From an uncultured Sutterella sp. (GTDB lineage: Bacteria > Pseudomonadota > Gammaproteobacteria > Burkholderiales > Burkholderiaceae_F), in NCBI GenBank assembly GCA_905197905.1, contig CAJKAP010000001.1:310001-374000 (forward strand): 64,000 bases of DNA, written 5' to 3'. How positions within the stretch are numbered: the stretch's first letter is position 1; the number at the start of each line of letters is the position of its first letter. This document shows positions 42,443 to 51,598 of this stretch, in pieces. The notes beneath the pieces are model-generated. The model made no database searches. It worked only from the letters and a program-made list of their open reading frames with translations, and had not been told where the DNA came from. Made by a program: the position numbers and the translations under genes.

Positions 42443-42946
42443 ATGAACGCAAAAACGAAAAAAATCGCGCTCATTGGGGCAGCTGTTGCGATCGTGGGTG
42501 TCGGGGCAACCTTGGCACTCCAGGCATTTAATGAAAACCTCGTGTTTTTCTTCTCGCCTTCGCAAGTCGCTGCTAATGAAGCCCCACAAGGACGCACTTT
42601 CCGCTTGGGCGGTGTGGTGGAACCGGGCTCGGTGATGCGTATGGCCGACGGGGTGACCGTCACCTTTAAAATTTCTGATACCGCGCAGCTCGTCCCCGTG
42701 CAATATAAGGGCATTCTCCCTGACCTCTTTGCTGAAGGGCAGGGCGTGGTGGCCTTAGGGAAGTTAGACGATAAGGGGCTCTTCACCGCAAGTGAAGTCT
42801 TAGCCAAGCATGACGAAAATTACATGCCTCCTGAAGCGGCTAAGGCGCTTGAAGACGCCCATAAGAAGGGTGTTGAACAGGCTCACAATAACCCGCACGC
42901 CAATATGGCTCCGGGTACCCCAATGCCAGCGAATCATCCGAAATAA
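42443..42946 (+). CDS. ccmE: Haem chaperone CcmE
   Basis: 167-residue periplasmic haem chaperone anchored by one N-terminal helix (about 8-27). OB-fold core: FFFSPSQVAAN, RTFRLGGVVEPGSV, VPVQYKGILPDLFAEGQG. The covalent haem site is His in LAKHDENYMPPE (near 127), followed by a His/Pro/Asn-rich tail. It starts seven bases after ccmD. Confidence 0.95.
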   Translation: MNAKTKKIALIGAAVAIVGVGATLALQAFNENLVFFFSPSQVAANEAPQGRTFRLGGVVEPGSVMRMADGVTVTFKISDTAQLVPVQYKGILPDLFAEGQGVVALGKLDDKGLFTASEVLAKHDENYMPPEAAKALEDAHKKGVEQAHNNPHANMAPGTPMPANHPK

Positions 42947-42965
42947 GGATGTGCTCTAAATAGTG

Positions 42966-43021
42966 GATTAGCGTTTTGAAGGCTTAATAAAGTGAAACAT
43001 AAGATCCCCACAACGCTAATC
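42966..43021 (+). repeat. Inverted repeat between ccmE and ccmF
   Basis: GATTAGCGTT (42966-42975) and AACGCTAATC (43012-43021), perfect over 10 bases, 36-base loop. No T-run follows. It sits in the only large gap (181 bases) inside the ccm operon. Confidence 0.6.
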
Positions 43022-43127
43022 TGGGCTCTTTCCTAGACAAAAAAGAGCAAAAGCAACGAGTAAAAGACTCAACCAAGAATGTGCTTAGTCGTTGCCTTGG
43101 ATTTTTATAAACTAACGGAGAACTAAA

Positions 43128-45095
43128 GTGATTCCTGAGATTGGTCACTTTGCCTTGATACTGTGCCTTGCGCTTAGCATCGTCCAAGGGGTCCTGCCAC
43201 TTGTTGGGGCAGCTAAGGGAAACCAGGCCCTGATGGCGGTCTCGCGTCCAGCGGCCGCGGCAAACGCCCTTTTTGGCACGATTGCCATTGGCTGTTTGGC
43301 CTATTCGTTCTACGTTTCGGACTTTACGGTTTTAAACGTCGCGAATAACTCGAATTCCCTCCTGCCTTGGTACTACAAGGTCGCTGCGACCTGGGGTAGC
43401 CATGAAGGGTCTATTCTTTTCTGGACGGTCACCTTGGGGTGGTGGGGTGCCGCGCTCGCGTTTACGACGCGTCGCATGCCTGCAGAAATGATTGCCCGTG
43501 TGGTGGGCACGATGGGCTTGGTGGGCATGGGCTTTACGCTCTTTATGCTTCTCACCTCTGACCCATTTGTGCGTCTTTTCCCAGCGCCCGCGGAAGGGGC
43601 TGACTTGAACCCGTTGCTCCAGGACCCGGGGATGGTGTTCCATCCGCCGCTCCTTTATTTGGGCTATGTGGGCTTCTCGGTGCCTTTTGCGTTCTCTATT
43701 GCCGCTTTGATCTCGGGTCGCCTTGACGCGGCTTGGGCTCGTTGGATGCGTCCTTGGACGACGGCAGCTTGGGTGCTCCTCACCTTGGGGATTGCACTTG
43801 GTTCCTACTGGGCTTACTACGAGCTTGGCTGGGGTGGCTGGTGGTTCTGGGACCCGGTGGAAAACTCTTCCTTTATGCCGTGGTTGACGGGTACCGCTCT
43901 GATGCACTCTTTGGCCGTGACGGAAAAGCGTGGTTGCTTCCGCATTTGGACGGTGCTCTTGGCGATTTTGACCTTCTCCCTCTCGCTCTTGGGAACGTTC
44001 TTGGTGCGCTCGGGTGTGCTCACTTCCGTGCACGCCTTCGCTTCTGACCCGGAACGCGGTATCTTCATCTTAGGCTTCTTGATCATCGTGATTGGCCTCT
44101 CCTTCTTGCTCTTCGCTTGGCGTGCCCCAACGGTGGGCTTGGGTGGCAACTTTGGTCTTATTTCCCGCGAATCGATGTTGCTCGTCAATAACGTGCTCTT
44201 AGTGGTGGCGATGGGTGCTGTGCTCTTGGGTACGCTCTATCCGCTCTTCTTGGATGCGTTGAACGCCGGCAAGATTTCCGTTGGGCCACCGTACTTTGAT
44301 GCGGTCTTTGGTCCCTTGATGATTCCGCTCGTCTTCTTGATCGGGATTGGGCCACTCGCACGCTGGAAGGCGGCTGACCCGAAAGAGCTCACCAAGATGC
44401 TCTGGTGGTGCTTGGCGCTCGCCATTGCTGCTGGTGTGGCGATTCCCTTTGCAATGGGTGAATTCGGTACCTGGGTCTTCGTGGGTTGCACGTCTGCGGT
44501 CTTCGTCTTTGCTTGTGTGATCGAAGGCTTCCGCCAGCAGATCCGTCACGCCAAGGGTAACCTCGTGACGAAGCTCTTGAAGCAGCCTCGTAGCTACTGG
44601 GGTATGCAACTCGCTCACGTCGGTGTGGCTGTCTTCATCATTGGTGTGGCCTTGGTGAAGGGTTACTCCACAGAGCGTGATGTGCATATGTTCCAGGGTG
44701 AACAGGTGACGGTTGATGGGTATACCTTTACGCTCAATGGCATTTCGAGCGTTCGTGGTCCTAACTACACCGCTGACCGTGGCGACTTCACGCTTGAGCG
44801 TGATGGCAAGGTGATGCAGCATCTTTATCCAGAAAAGCGTAAGTACTTTAGCTCGAACAACTCCATGCCGATGACCGAAGCCGCGATTCGCCACTCGATT
44901 ACGGGTGACGTCTACGTGAGCTTGGGCGCTCCCACCTCGGACGGTGGTTGGGTGGTGCGTGCTTATAGCAAGCCCTTCGTGACCTGGATTTGGTTTGGTG
45001 CTTTGATCATGGCCTTTGGTGGCTTCTGGGCTGCTACGGACCGTCGCTATCGCCGTAAGGCTAAGCGTGCAGCGAAAGAGGAGGTGGAAGACTAA
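43128..45095 (+). CDS. ccmF: Cytochrome c haem lyase subunit CcmF
   Basis: 655-residue membrane protein with about 15 helices that attaches haem to apocytochromes. It starts at GTG 43128 with ACGGAG upstream. Motifs: ATWGSHEGSILFW (near 86), PPLLYLGYVGFSVPFAFS, the WWD domain GWGGWWFWDPVENSSFMPWL (near 243), and the C-terminal periplasmic domain with RDVHMFQGEQVTVDGY. Second half of the ccm operon, after a 181-base gap. Confidence 0.96.
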   Translation: MIPEIGHFALILCLALSIVQGVLPLVGAAKGNQALMAVSRPAAAANALFGTIAIGCLAYSFYVSDFTVLNVANNSNSLLPWYYKVAATWGSHEGSILFWTVTLGWWGAALAFTTRRMPAEMIARVVGTMGLVGMGFTLFMLLTSDPFVRLFPAPAEGADLNPLLQDPGMVFHPPLLYLGYVGFSVPFAFSIAALISGRLDAAWARWMRPWTTAAWVLLTLGIALGSYWAYYELGWGGWWFWDPVENSSFMPWLTGTALMHSLAVTEKRGCFRIWTVLLAILTFSLSLLGTFLVRSGVLTSVHAFASDPERGIFILGFLIIVIGLSFLLFAWRAPTVGLGGNFGLISRESMLLVNNVLLVVAMGAVLLGTLYPLFLDALNAGKISVGPPYFDAVFGPLMIPLVFLIGIGPLARWKAADPKELTKMLWWCLALAIAAGVAIPFAMGEFGTWVFVGCTSAVFVFACVIEGFRQQIRHAKGNLVTKLLKQPRSYWGMQLAHVGVAVFIIGVALVKGYSTERDVHMFQGEQVTVDGYTFTLNGISSVRGPNYTADRGDFTLERDGKVMQHLYPEKRKYFSSNNSMPMTEAAIRHSITGDVYVSLGAPTSDGGWVVRAYSKPFVTWIWFGALIMAFGGFWAATDRRYRRKAKRAAKEEVED

Positions 45096-45168
45096 GCAAG
45101 ACGGTGGGGTGAGTACGTGAACGTCGCACGTCTCTCCCACGTTCTGCCCTCTTCCTCAAGGAGGAAAC

Positions 45169-45702
45169 ATGAAAGCAAAATTTTTGATTCCGTTTGCCAT
45201 CTTTATCGTCCTCGCGGGCTTTCTCTTCAAGGGGCTTTACCTTGATCCGAGAACGCTTCCTTCGGTGTTGATCGATAAGCCGATGCCAAGCTGGCAGTTG
45301 CCCGATCTCTTTGATAAAGACAAAAACTTTGACACCAAAGAGATGTTAGGGAAGGTTTGGCTCTTAAACGTTTGGGCCACGTGGTGCGTGCCTTGTAAGC
45401 AAGAGCACCCCTATATGGTGAATTTAAAGCGTAATGGCTTAAAGACCCCGATCGTCGGGTTCCTCTATAAGGACCAGACTGCTGCTGCCGAACAGTGGCT
45501 TCGCACGGCCGGTAACCCCTACGACATTTCCGTTTTTGAAATGAAAAATAAGGTCGGTATCGACCTTGGGGTGACTGGGGTGCCGGAAACCTTTGTGATC
45601 GACAAGAAAGGTGTGATTCGTGCCAAGGTGAGCTATCCCTTGAACGATGAACTCTGGAATGAGCAGATCAAGCCTTTGCTCACGAAGTTGGAGGCCGAAT
45701 AA
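45169..45702 (+). CDS. ccmG: Thiol:disulfide reductase CcmG/DsbE
   Basis: 177-residue periplasmic thioredoxin-like protein anchored by an N-terminal helix (about 5-23). Active site WATWCVPCKQEHP (Cys near 74 and 77) and cis-Pro loop TGVPETFVID are intact. It reduces the haem-binding CxxCH cysteines of apocytochromes. AAGGAGGAAAC precedes the ATG. It directly abuts ccmH. Confidence 0.95.
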   Translation: MKAKFLIPFAIFIVLAGFLFKGLYLDPRTLPSVLIDKPMPSWQLPDLFDKDKNFDTKEMLGKVWLLNVWATWCVPCKQEHPYMVNLKRNGLKTPIVGFLYKDQTAAAEQWLRTAGNPYDISVFEMKNKVGIDLGVTGVPETFVIDKKGVIRAKVSYPLNDELWNEQIKPLLTKLEAE

Positions 45703-46185
45703 ATGAATGTGAAAACTTTCTGTGCATCTGCCATCCTTTCTGTCGCACTCCTCTCAACTGGCGCTTGGGGCGCAAAAGAAGCGGCTCCAACGGCCTTTGA
45801 CCCGATTGCGCATCAGCGAGTCGTCGAGGTTTCTGAGCAGCTTCGCTGCTTGGTGTGCCAAAACCAGTCGATTGCGGAATCGAACGCTGAATTGGCGGTT
45901 GACCTTCGCAACCAAGTGATTGAACAGGTCAAGGCTGGCAAGACCAACAAGGAAATTGTGGACTACATGGTCGAACGCTATGGAGACTTTGTGCTCTATA
46001 AGCCGCCTTTTAAGGCCAGTACCGCTATTTTGTGGTTGGGTCCAGTGGCGCTCTTTATCATCGGGCTGGGTGCTTTCTTTGTGAACCTGCGCCGTCGTAA
46101 ATCGACGATTGCACAGGGCCAGCAGCCGCTCACGAGCGAAGAGAAAGCGATCGCACAGCGTATGCTCTCGGGCGATAAGGAGTAA
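45703..46185 (+). CDS. ccmH: Cytochrome c maturation protein CcmH
   Basis: 160 residues: signal peptide (about 1-23), redox motif LRCLVCQNQSIAESNA (Cys near 49 and 52), a three-helix bundle with YMVERYGDFVLYKPP, and a C-terminal membrane helix (about 104-128). It is the N-terminal, CycL-like half of the E. coli CcmH; the TPR half is encoded separately as ccmI. The ATG directly follows the ccmG stop. Confidence 0.95.
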   Translation: MNVKTFCASAILSVALLSTGAWGAKEAAPTAFDPIAHQRVVEVSEQLRCLVCQNQSIAESNAELAVDLRNQVIEQVKAGKTNKEIVDYMVERYGDFVLYKPPFKASTAILWLGPVALFIIGLGAFFVNLRRRKSTIAQGQQPLTSEEKAIAQRMLSGDKE

Positions 46186-46191
46186 GAGATC

Positions 46192-47484
46192 GTGTTAACG
46201 ACATTTATCATTATTTGTGCGATCTTCTCGCTTATCGCTATCCTCTTTGTGGCGATTCCGCTCTGGCGCGGTAAGCCCATGACAGGCGAAGCCGATGGGG
46301 ATCGTCGTGAAGCGATTTTGGCGATTTTGCGTCAGCAAGCCGCTGACCTTGAACGCGATCGTGAAGCAGGGCGTATCGATAACGATGAGTACGAAGAAAC
46401 TCGTCAAGAGCTCGAACACCGTGTGCTCGAGGAAACCCGTGCTACGCAAGACGAAAAGTCTGGGAAAGCGTCTTCTTTGGGCCGTGTGATGGCCTTGGTG
46501 TGTGCGGTCTTGATTCCAGTCATCGCCGTGACGGGCTATATGGCTTTGGGTCGCTACACTGCGATGGATCCTGCCTTCTTGAAGATGGTCGAACAGGATC
46601 GCTCTCGCGAAGGGGGCCACAGTCAGGCTGAAATGGAACAGATGATTGCAGGGCTTCAGAAGCGCTTACAGGAAAATCCTGAAGACCTGAACACCTGGTA
46701 CATGTTGGCGCGCACTTGTGCGAGCGTGAACCGCTTTGACGACGCGTATAACGCCTTGAAGGAACTCAATAAACGTATGCCTGAGAGCGCCGATATTGTC
46801 GCCGATATGGCCGACATGTTAGCTGCCTCGAACGGTAAAGTGGTGACGCCTGAAGTGGAAGAGCTTCTCCACGAAGCCCTTCGCCTTGATCCTAACCAGT
46901 GGAAAGCTTTGGCACTCTTAGCCATTCACTCTTGGGATAAGGAACGCTTTGCGGACGCGGCGAAGTATTGGGAACACCTCCTTGAAGTGGTACCACCGGA
47001 CTTCCCGGACCGTGAACAGATTCAGTCCAACATCAATGAAGCTAAGCGCCTCTCGGGCGCCGCGGATAAGATGGCCTCGAGCCGCAGTCAGACGGAAAAC
47101 GCAAGTAGGGCTGTTCCTACGGTGCAACCTGGCCCCGTCGCTTCGATTAAGGGGACGGTGGATGTGGCAGCAAGCTTCAAGGATCGCGTGAAGCCTACCG
47201 ATACGGTCTTCATCTATGCTCGTCCAGTGGAAGGCTCCAAGATGCCTGTGGCCTTTTTGAAGATCACGGCGCAAGAGTTGCCCTACCAGTTTGACTTGCA
47301 GGACAACATGACGATGGCCACTGGTAAACGTCACCTCTCTGATGAGAAGACGGTGATCATTGGGGCTCGCTTGTCGCCAACGGGTAACTTCATGTCGCAG
47401 CCTGGCGATATTGAAGGCGAAGTGGCTACGCCAGTGAACGTCGGTAGCGACAATGTGAAGATCACGCTCGATACGCTGAAATAA
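46192..47484 (+). CDS. ccmI: Cytochrome c maturation TPR protein CcmI
   Basis: 430 residues from GTG 46192 (AAGGAG upstream). Two N-terminal membrane helices (about 2-22 and 98-118) flank a cytoplasmic coiled region with REAILAILRQQAADLERDRE. The periplasmic part has TPR-like repeats (about 150-280: LNTWYMLARTCASVNRFDDA and others), then a C-terminal beta domain (IKGTVDVAASFKDRVKPTDT). It chaperones apocytochrome C-termini to the CcmFH lyase. Last gene of the operon. Confidence 0.93.
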   Translation: MLTTFIIICAIFSLIAILFVAIPLWRGKPMTGEADGDRREAILAILRQQAADLERDREAGRIDNDEYEETRQELEHRVLEETRATQDEKSGKASSLGRVMALVCAVLIPVIAVTGYMALGRYTAMDPAFLKMVEQDRSREGGHSQAEMEQMIAGLQKRLQENPEDLNTWYMLARTCASVNRFDDAYNALKELNKRMPESADIVADMADMLAASNGKVVTPEVEELLHEALRLDPNQWKALALLAIHSWDKERFADAAKYWEHLLEVVPPDFPDREQIQSNINEAKRLSGAADKMASSRSQTENASRAVPTVQPGPVASIKGTVDVAASFKDRVKPTDTVFIYARPVEGSKMPVAFLKITAQELPYQFDLQDNMTMATGKRHLSDEKTVIIGARLSPTGNFMSQPGDIEGEVATPVNVGSDNVKITLDTLK

Positions 47485-47511
47485 GCTCGTTGAAGAGAAT
47501 GTGATCAATGA

Positions 47512-47550
47512 AGAGGATGCTCTAGCGAAATAGGGCGTCCTCTTTTTTTT
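47512..47550 (+). terminator. Rho-independent terminator of the ccm operon
   Basis: AGAGGATGC (47512-47520) pairs with GCGTCCTCT (47535-47543) and runs into eight T. Confidence 0.93.
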
Positions 47551-47559
47551 GTTACGTGC

Positions 47560-47600
47560 AAAAGAAAACGCTCGCACTTTGCTGAAAAAGGCGAGCGTTT
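47560..47600 (-). terminator. Rho-independent terminator of the small membrane protein gene
   Basis: AAACGCTCGC (47567-47576) / GCGAGCGTTT (47591-47600), perfect stem; on the minus strand T-rich sequence follows. Confidence 0.88.
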
Positions 47601-47628
47601 CCAAAAAATCTTTTTTCTAGAGCAGTGT

Positions 47629-47829
47629 TTAGCCAAAGAGCTTAAACCAGAGCTTCATCGGGATCCCCCAAATAATGAGGAAAGTGATCACCATAGCAGC
47701 GCCCTGCACGATGTGACTCTTTGAGAAACCAAGTACAACGGGGCCCAGCTTATCCCAGACTTTAAAGAGCAGTAAAAGCGAAGCTCCAGCCCAGAGAATA
47801 CCGAAAACGATGGTAAAGAACGTAAACAT
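47629..47829 (-). CDS. Small two-helix membrane protein
   Basis: 66 residues, nearly all hydrophobic: helices about 3-22 and 38-57, ending MKLWFKLFG. AAGGAG lies at good distance before the ATG, and a dedicated terminator follows, so it is likely a real gene. Function unknown; no family recognised. Confidence 0.7.
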   Translation of the reverse strand: MFTFFTIVFGILWAGASLLLLFKVWDKLGPVVLGFSKSHIVQGAAMVITFLIIWGIPMKLWFKLFG

Positions 47830-48070
47830 CGAGAGCGCTCCTTGAGAAAACTATTTTGACAGGAAAAGGAGAACGGTTCGAGCCGTTCCAAAAGTATCAC
47901 TTTAAGTTTAAGTCTAAAGCGTTATAGGAAACTTATGCCTGCTCTTCGGGAAAATACTGATAGACGCAAGGCTTGCTCACAGTTTTGGTGCTTGATGAAG
48001 CGGGCGCCATCAGGTAGACTCACAAGGAGAGCTACAGCCTCCTTTTCCTACAAACACCAAAGGATTGAAC

Positions 48071-49198
48071 ATGTCCCGCTTTTCTGTGATCCTACCCGAG
48101 GGTAGTGTGTTATTAAAAAACGAAGAGACCGGCCAGGTATTGCGTTTATCGGCCGAAGACGGTCCTTTGTGTTTGGGTACGGTGGAGATGAGCATGTTGC
48201 TTAACCCAATGCCAATGCCCGTTTCCTCAGTGAAGGTTCCCGTAGAGAATCAAGCTTCTCCAGAAGAGCCTACTCCTAGTGAGGAAAACGAAGAAGTAAG
48301 CACCCCTTCAGACGAGGAGGAAGAGCTTCCTAGCGAAGAGCCGCCGAAAGAACCCGAAACTCCCAAACCCGCTTTCTTGTCACGCTTAGAAGCGCAGGCT
48401 GAGGCAAGCCGCGCGCAGCGTGAAGCAGAGCGTCGTGGTGAGCGGTGGGCTTCTGCGACTCCCGCGGTTTCGATGGCCGCGGTAACGTCGACTCCTAGTA
48501 CGCCGATTCCTGAAGAAAAGGACGAATATTCCCTGCGTGACGAAGAAGAAAGCCCCGCTCCCTCAGAAGAGAGCGAAGGGGTGAATACTTCCTTCGCGCA
48601 AAGTGAAGCGCCAGCACCACAGTTTGTGATGCCAAAAATCGAGACGCCAGTGCCCGTGTTTGAACCAGGGCTTCACGAAACGCTTGACCGTGCTGAGCAT
48701 GGAGAGCCTTGGATGCCACCCCCTGTGCTTCCGACAGGAAGTAGCCCGAGCGCCTCGATGGATGCGAAAAATTTAACGCAAAAAATTAATGCCTTAAAGA
48801 GCCTTTTAGAGAATGGGGAAGAGGACTCTCAAACGAATGATGAAGCGCCCAAGACTCTTTCGGCAGAAGATTACCCCGAGGTCGATCCTCGCCAGCTCTC
48901 CGAGATTCCCACGCCACCCAAACCAGGCGAAGGGCTTGATCGAAACTATATTCGCGTTTTAGATGCGCCACTTGAAGCGCTCACAGCGGAAGATTTTGAT
49001 AAGACGCTCGAATCCATGGCGCTGCGTCGCAACAATATCGAGAGCGAGATGGAATACTTGCGCGAAATTGAGGGCGAGAAAGAAGATATTGAGGACTTAG
49101 GGCGAGAGCTCGACGAACTTGATGCGCTTTTTGCTGAAGTGATTGATCGCAAGGAAGCTTTTGATAAAGCGATTAAGCCTGAAGACGAAGAAAATTAA
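48071..49198 (+). CDS. Acidic low-complexity protein of unknown function
   Basis: 375 residues. A short conserved-looking N-terminus (SRFSVILPEGSVLLKNEETG) is followed by a long acidic Glu/Pro/Ser-rich disordered region (about 55-300). A charged helical C-terminus (about 300-375, with EYLREIEGEKEDIEDLGREL) is likely coiled coil. There is no signal peptide, so it is probably cytosolic. The ATG at 48071 is favoured over a TTG at 48065. Family not recognised. Confidence 0.7.
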   Translation: MSRFSVILPEGSVLLKNEETGQVLRLSAEDGPLCLGTVEMSMLLNPMPMPVSSVKVPVENQASPEEPTPSEENEEVSTPSDEEEELPSEEPPKEPETPKPAFLSRLEAQAEASRAQREAERRGERWASATPAVSMAAVTSTPSTPIPEEKDEYSLRDEEESPAPSEESEGVNTSFAQSEAPAPQFVMPKIETPVPVFEPGLHETLDRAEHGEPWMPPPVLPTGSSPSASMDAKNLTQKINALKSLLENGEEDSQTNDEAPKTLSAEDYPEVDPRQLSEIPTPPKPGEGLDRNYIRVLDAPLEALTAEDFDKTLESMALRRNNIESEMEYLREIEGEKEDIEDLGRELDELDALFAEVIDRKEAFDKAIKPEDEEN

Positions 49199-49213
49199 GC
49201 TCAAGCTGAGTTC

Positions 49214-49251
49214 CAAAAAAACACCGACGAGATTGTCGCCGGTGTTTTTTT
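49214..49251. terminator. Bidirectional terminator between convergent genes
   Basis: AAAAAACACCG around 49215-49225 pairs with CGGTGTTTTTT around 49240-49250; A and T runs on both sides. Confidence 0.9.
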
Positions 49252-49264
49252 ATATTTGATTTTT

Positions 49265-50230
49265 TTAAATCGTGGTGAGAATAATCATCCAAATAGGAAG
49301 TGCTATCAAGCAACCCAGTGTGGTGCTCGCCACACAAGTGGTCGCAAACTTCGCATCGGCATGATGGAATTTTGCTAGCACAGCAATTTGCGTAATGCAG
49401 GGAAGTGCTGCTTGAATCACATAGACTTTCGCAAACTCTGGGCTAATTGGGAAGAGGAGCGAGAGGCCTAAACAAATCAAGGGAGAGACCAAGAAGCGTC
49501 CCGCAAAGACCCAAGAGAGGTCGCGATTAAAGCGAATATTACGAATGCCAATACGGTAGAGCATGAGCCCGATGAAAATCAAGGCTAGCGGGGAGGTAAT
49601 GCCCCCCATGTATTTGGCAGAGGTCATGATGAATTCTGGGGGACGCCAGTTGATGATCACGCAACAGAGCGCCGTTAAGAACCCGCAAAATGGTGGGGAG
49701 AAGACGCGACGCAGCGATTCCCAAGAAAAAAGCGGCTTCAAAGGAGCGTGCGAAGCGAGTGCTCCGTCTCGCGCTTCGAGGAAATTCCCAATCGTCCAGA
49801 AAAATGTGGTGTTGGCAAAAAAGTAAAAGAGCGTGGGGATAAGGGCTTGTTCGCCAAAGAGCGACAGGGCCACCGGCACGCCAATAAACATGTTGTTGCT
49901 ACAAGTGAAGGCCGAGGAAAAAATCCCTTTATGGACTGAGTCGATTTTTCCAAACTTCACCACAAGAAGCGAAACTAAGAAGCCGCAGGTAATGGAGACA
50001 AAGGGAACAATCAACTGCGGGACGAGCCCCAAGAGTTCCTCATGAGTGAGATTTCCCATTACGCTCGAGAAGAGGTACGCTGGGAGCGACAAGAAGGTCA
50101 CGAGCTTGGCAATGAGCGAAGCACTATTGTCATCGTACCAACCTCGGTGAGCGGTAATGTAGCCCGCGCCCCCTAAGATAACCAAAATCGCCACACAGTT
50201 AAGCGAATGGAGAAATGCGTCCCAAATCAT
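49265..50230 (-). CDS. AEC-family transporter (auxin efflux carrier superfamily)
   Basis: 321-residue inner-membrane carrier with about ten helices in two halves. Conserved blocks are GGAGYITAHRGWYDDNSASL near the N-terminus, AFTCSNNMFIGVPVALSLFG (near 108) with the Asn-Gly-x-P-type crossover, and the C-terminal IQAALPCITQIAVLAKFHHA. Bacterial members export or import dicarboxylates such as malate or malonate; the substrate is unknown. It stands alone, convergent with the acidic-protein gene. Confidence 0.88.
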   Translation of the reverse strand: MIWDAFLHSLNCVAILVILGGAGYITAHRGWYDDNSASLIAKLVTFLSLPAYLFSSVMGNLTHEELLGLVPQLIVPFVSITCGFLVSLLVVKFGKIDSVHKGIFSSAFTCSNNMFIGVPVALSLFGEQALIPTLFYFFANTTFFWTIGNFLEARDGALASHAPLKPLFSWESLRRVFSPPFCGFLTALCCVIINWRPPEFIMTSAKYMGGITSPLALIFIGLMLYRIGIRNIRFNRDLSWVFAGRFLVSPLICLGLSLLFPISPEFAKVYVIQAALPCITQIAVLAKFHHADAKFATTCVASTTLGCLIALPIWMIILTTI

Positions 50231-50257
50231 GAGGAAAAATCGTTTGAATTGTCGTTT

Positions 50258-50295
50258 GTGAAAAAGGAAGAGGCGTTTTTCTGACGCATCTTCCT
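50258..50295 (-). terminator. Rho-independent terminator after the dCMP deaminase gene
   Basis: AGGAAGAGGCG (50265-50275) pairs with CGCATCTTCCT (50285-50295) with one mismatch or wobble; a T-run follows on the minus strand. Confidence 0.8.
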
Positions 50296-50305
50296 CAAGA
50301 AAAAA

Positions 50306-50797
50306 TTAGCCTAAGCGCTGAGAAGCCTCTTCTTCATCACTTTCCCAATCGACTCCAGGCAAGTATGGTGGCTTCACGTCGCTCAACTCTTGCACCTTCA
50401 CGCCAGCGTTTCGCAAGAAAGTGAGCCCTTCATCACTACGGTAGAGTTTATGGTAGTAAACCTCGGTAATGCCACACTTTTGAATTAAGAGCGCACAGTG
50501 AATGCAGGGGCTATGGGTGATGAAAATCGAAGCCCCTTTGCTCGAATAGCCATTTTCGGCGAGCTTCGCGATCGCGTTTAATTCCGCGTGTTGCACTTCA
50601 GGGCGCGTGATGAGCTTGCCGTCGACTTCCATTTCGCAGCAGTTATCGTACCCCGTGGGCATCCCGTTCCAGCCAAAGGAAATGATGGAGTGATTTTTCA
50701 CGATCACACAGCCCACCTTCAAGCGGCGTGCATAACTGCGACGCGAAGTGAGAAGGGCGATTTGCATATACATGCGGTTGTCTTTGGCGATATCCAT
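50306..50797 (-). CDS. Deoxycytidylate (dCMP) deaminase family protein
   Basis: 163-residue cytosolic zinc deaminase. Motifs are KVGCVIVKNHSIISFGWNGMP, the catalytic QHAELNAIAK (His and Glu near 70) and the zinc site HSPCIHCALLIQKCG (near 93-107). The GWNGMPTGYDNCCE element is typical of dCMP deaminases (ComEB type), which make dUMP for dTMP synthesis. A tail of about 25 residues is acidic. Single gene with its own terminator. Confidence 0.9.
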   Translation of the reverse strand: MDIAKDNRMYMQIALLTSRRSYARRLKVGCVIVKNHSIISFGWNGMPTGYDNCCEMEVDGKLITRPEVQHAELNAIAKLAENGYSSKGASIFITHSPCIHCALLIQKCGITEVYYHKLYRSDEGLTFLRNAGVKVQELSDVKPPYLPGVDWESDEEEASQRLG

Positions 50798-50974
50798 AGT
50801 GTCTTGGCAAAAGAAGAGGCAAAAAAGAAGACCTTTTTAAGTTGTAAGGCCTGATTCCTAAAATGATAACACTGAAAGAGTAGAGGAGTGAGGTACAAGC
50901 GGGTACTCCTCCGTTTAAGGAGGCGAAAGTATTGCTCTAGTGCCTAGTTTAAGAAAAAAGAGGAGTGCTGAGAC

Positions 50975-51014
50975 ACAAAAAAATCCGATACTCCAGAGAA
51001 GAAGTATCGGATTT
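50975..51014 (-). terminator. Rho-independent terminator after efp
   Basis: AAATCCGATACT (50981-50992) / AGTATCGGATTT (51003-51014), 12 perfect pairs, followed on the minus strand by T. Confidence 0.95.
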
Positions 51015-51040
51015 GTTCGAGAAATCGCTCGAGCCGGGAA

Positions 51041-51598
51041 TTACTTCACGCGGTTGCGATATTCACCCGTACGGGTGTCGATTTCGATCTTGTCACCAGT
51101 TTCCACGAAAGCGGGAACGGAGAGTTCGTAACCCGTGGTGATCTTAGCGGGCTTCATGACCTTACCAGAGGTGTCACCCTTCACAGCGGGTTCCGTGTAG
51201 GTCACTTCGCGCACGAGCATCGTGGGCAATTCGATGGAGATAGCACGGCCTTCGTAGAAGACGCATTCAGCAGGCATCCCGTCTTCGAGATACTTGAGGG
51301 CTTCAGCCATCACGTCGGCATCGACTTCGTACTGGTTGTATTCTTCGTCCATCCAGACATAGTGCGGATCAGCGAAGTAGGAGTAGGTGACTTCCTTGCG
51401 TTCGAGAATGAGATCTTCAAACTTATCGTCAGCGCGGAAAACGCTTTCAGTGGAGGCGTTGGTGAGAAGGTTCTTCATCTTCATCTTCACGGTGGAAGCA
51501 CCACGGCCACCCTTGGAGTATTCGGACTTAACAACAACCATCGGGTCCTTGCCAACCATGAACACGTTACCGACGCGAAGTTCTTGTGCGGTTTTCAT
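51041..51598 (-). CDS. efp: Elongation factor P, arginine (EarP) type
   Basis: 185-residue translation factor that rescues ribosomes at polyproline. Three OB/KOW domains; the loop tip reads SKGGRGAS with Arg32 where lysine-type EF-P has Lys34. Arg32 is the residue rhamnosylated by EarP, which is encoded just upstream on the same strand (172 bases). C-terminal YELSVPAFVETGDKIEIDTR is family-typical. A strong terminator follows. Confidence 0.97.
   Translation of the reverse strand: MKTAQELRVGNVFMVGKDPMVVVKSEYSKGGRGASTVKMKMKNLLTNASTESVFRADDKFEDLILERKEVTYSYFADPHYVWMDEEYNQYEVDADVMAEALKYLEDGMPAECVFYEGRAISIELPTMLVREVTYTEPAVKGDTSGKVMKPAKITTGYELSVPAFVETGDKIEIDTRTGEYRNRVK

Noticed and set aside
44199..45140. 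313-codon open frame on the minus strand opposite ccmF
   Set aside because: It lies wholly antisense to a clear ccmF, and its translation is a charged, His/Arg-rich string without domain features; a shadow of codon bias.
47876..47890. tRNA-like T-arm sequence GGTTCGAGCC
   Set aside because: It is part of a simple AACGG/CCGTT hairpin; no acceptor, D or anticodon arms can be drawn around it.
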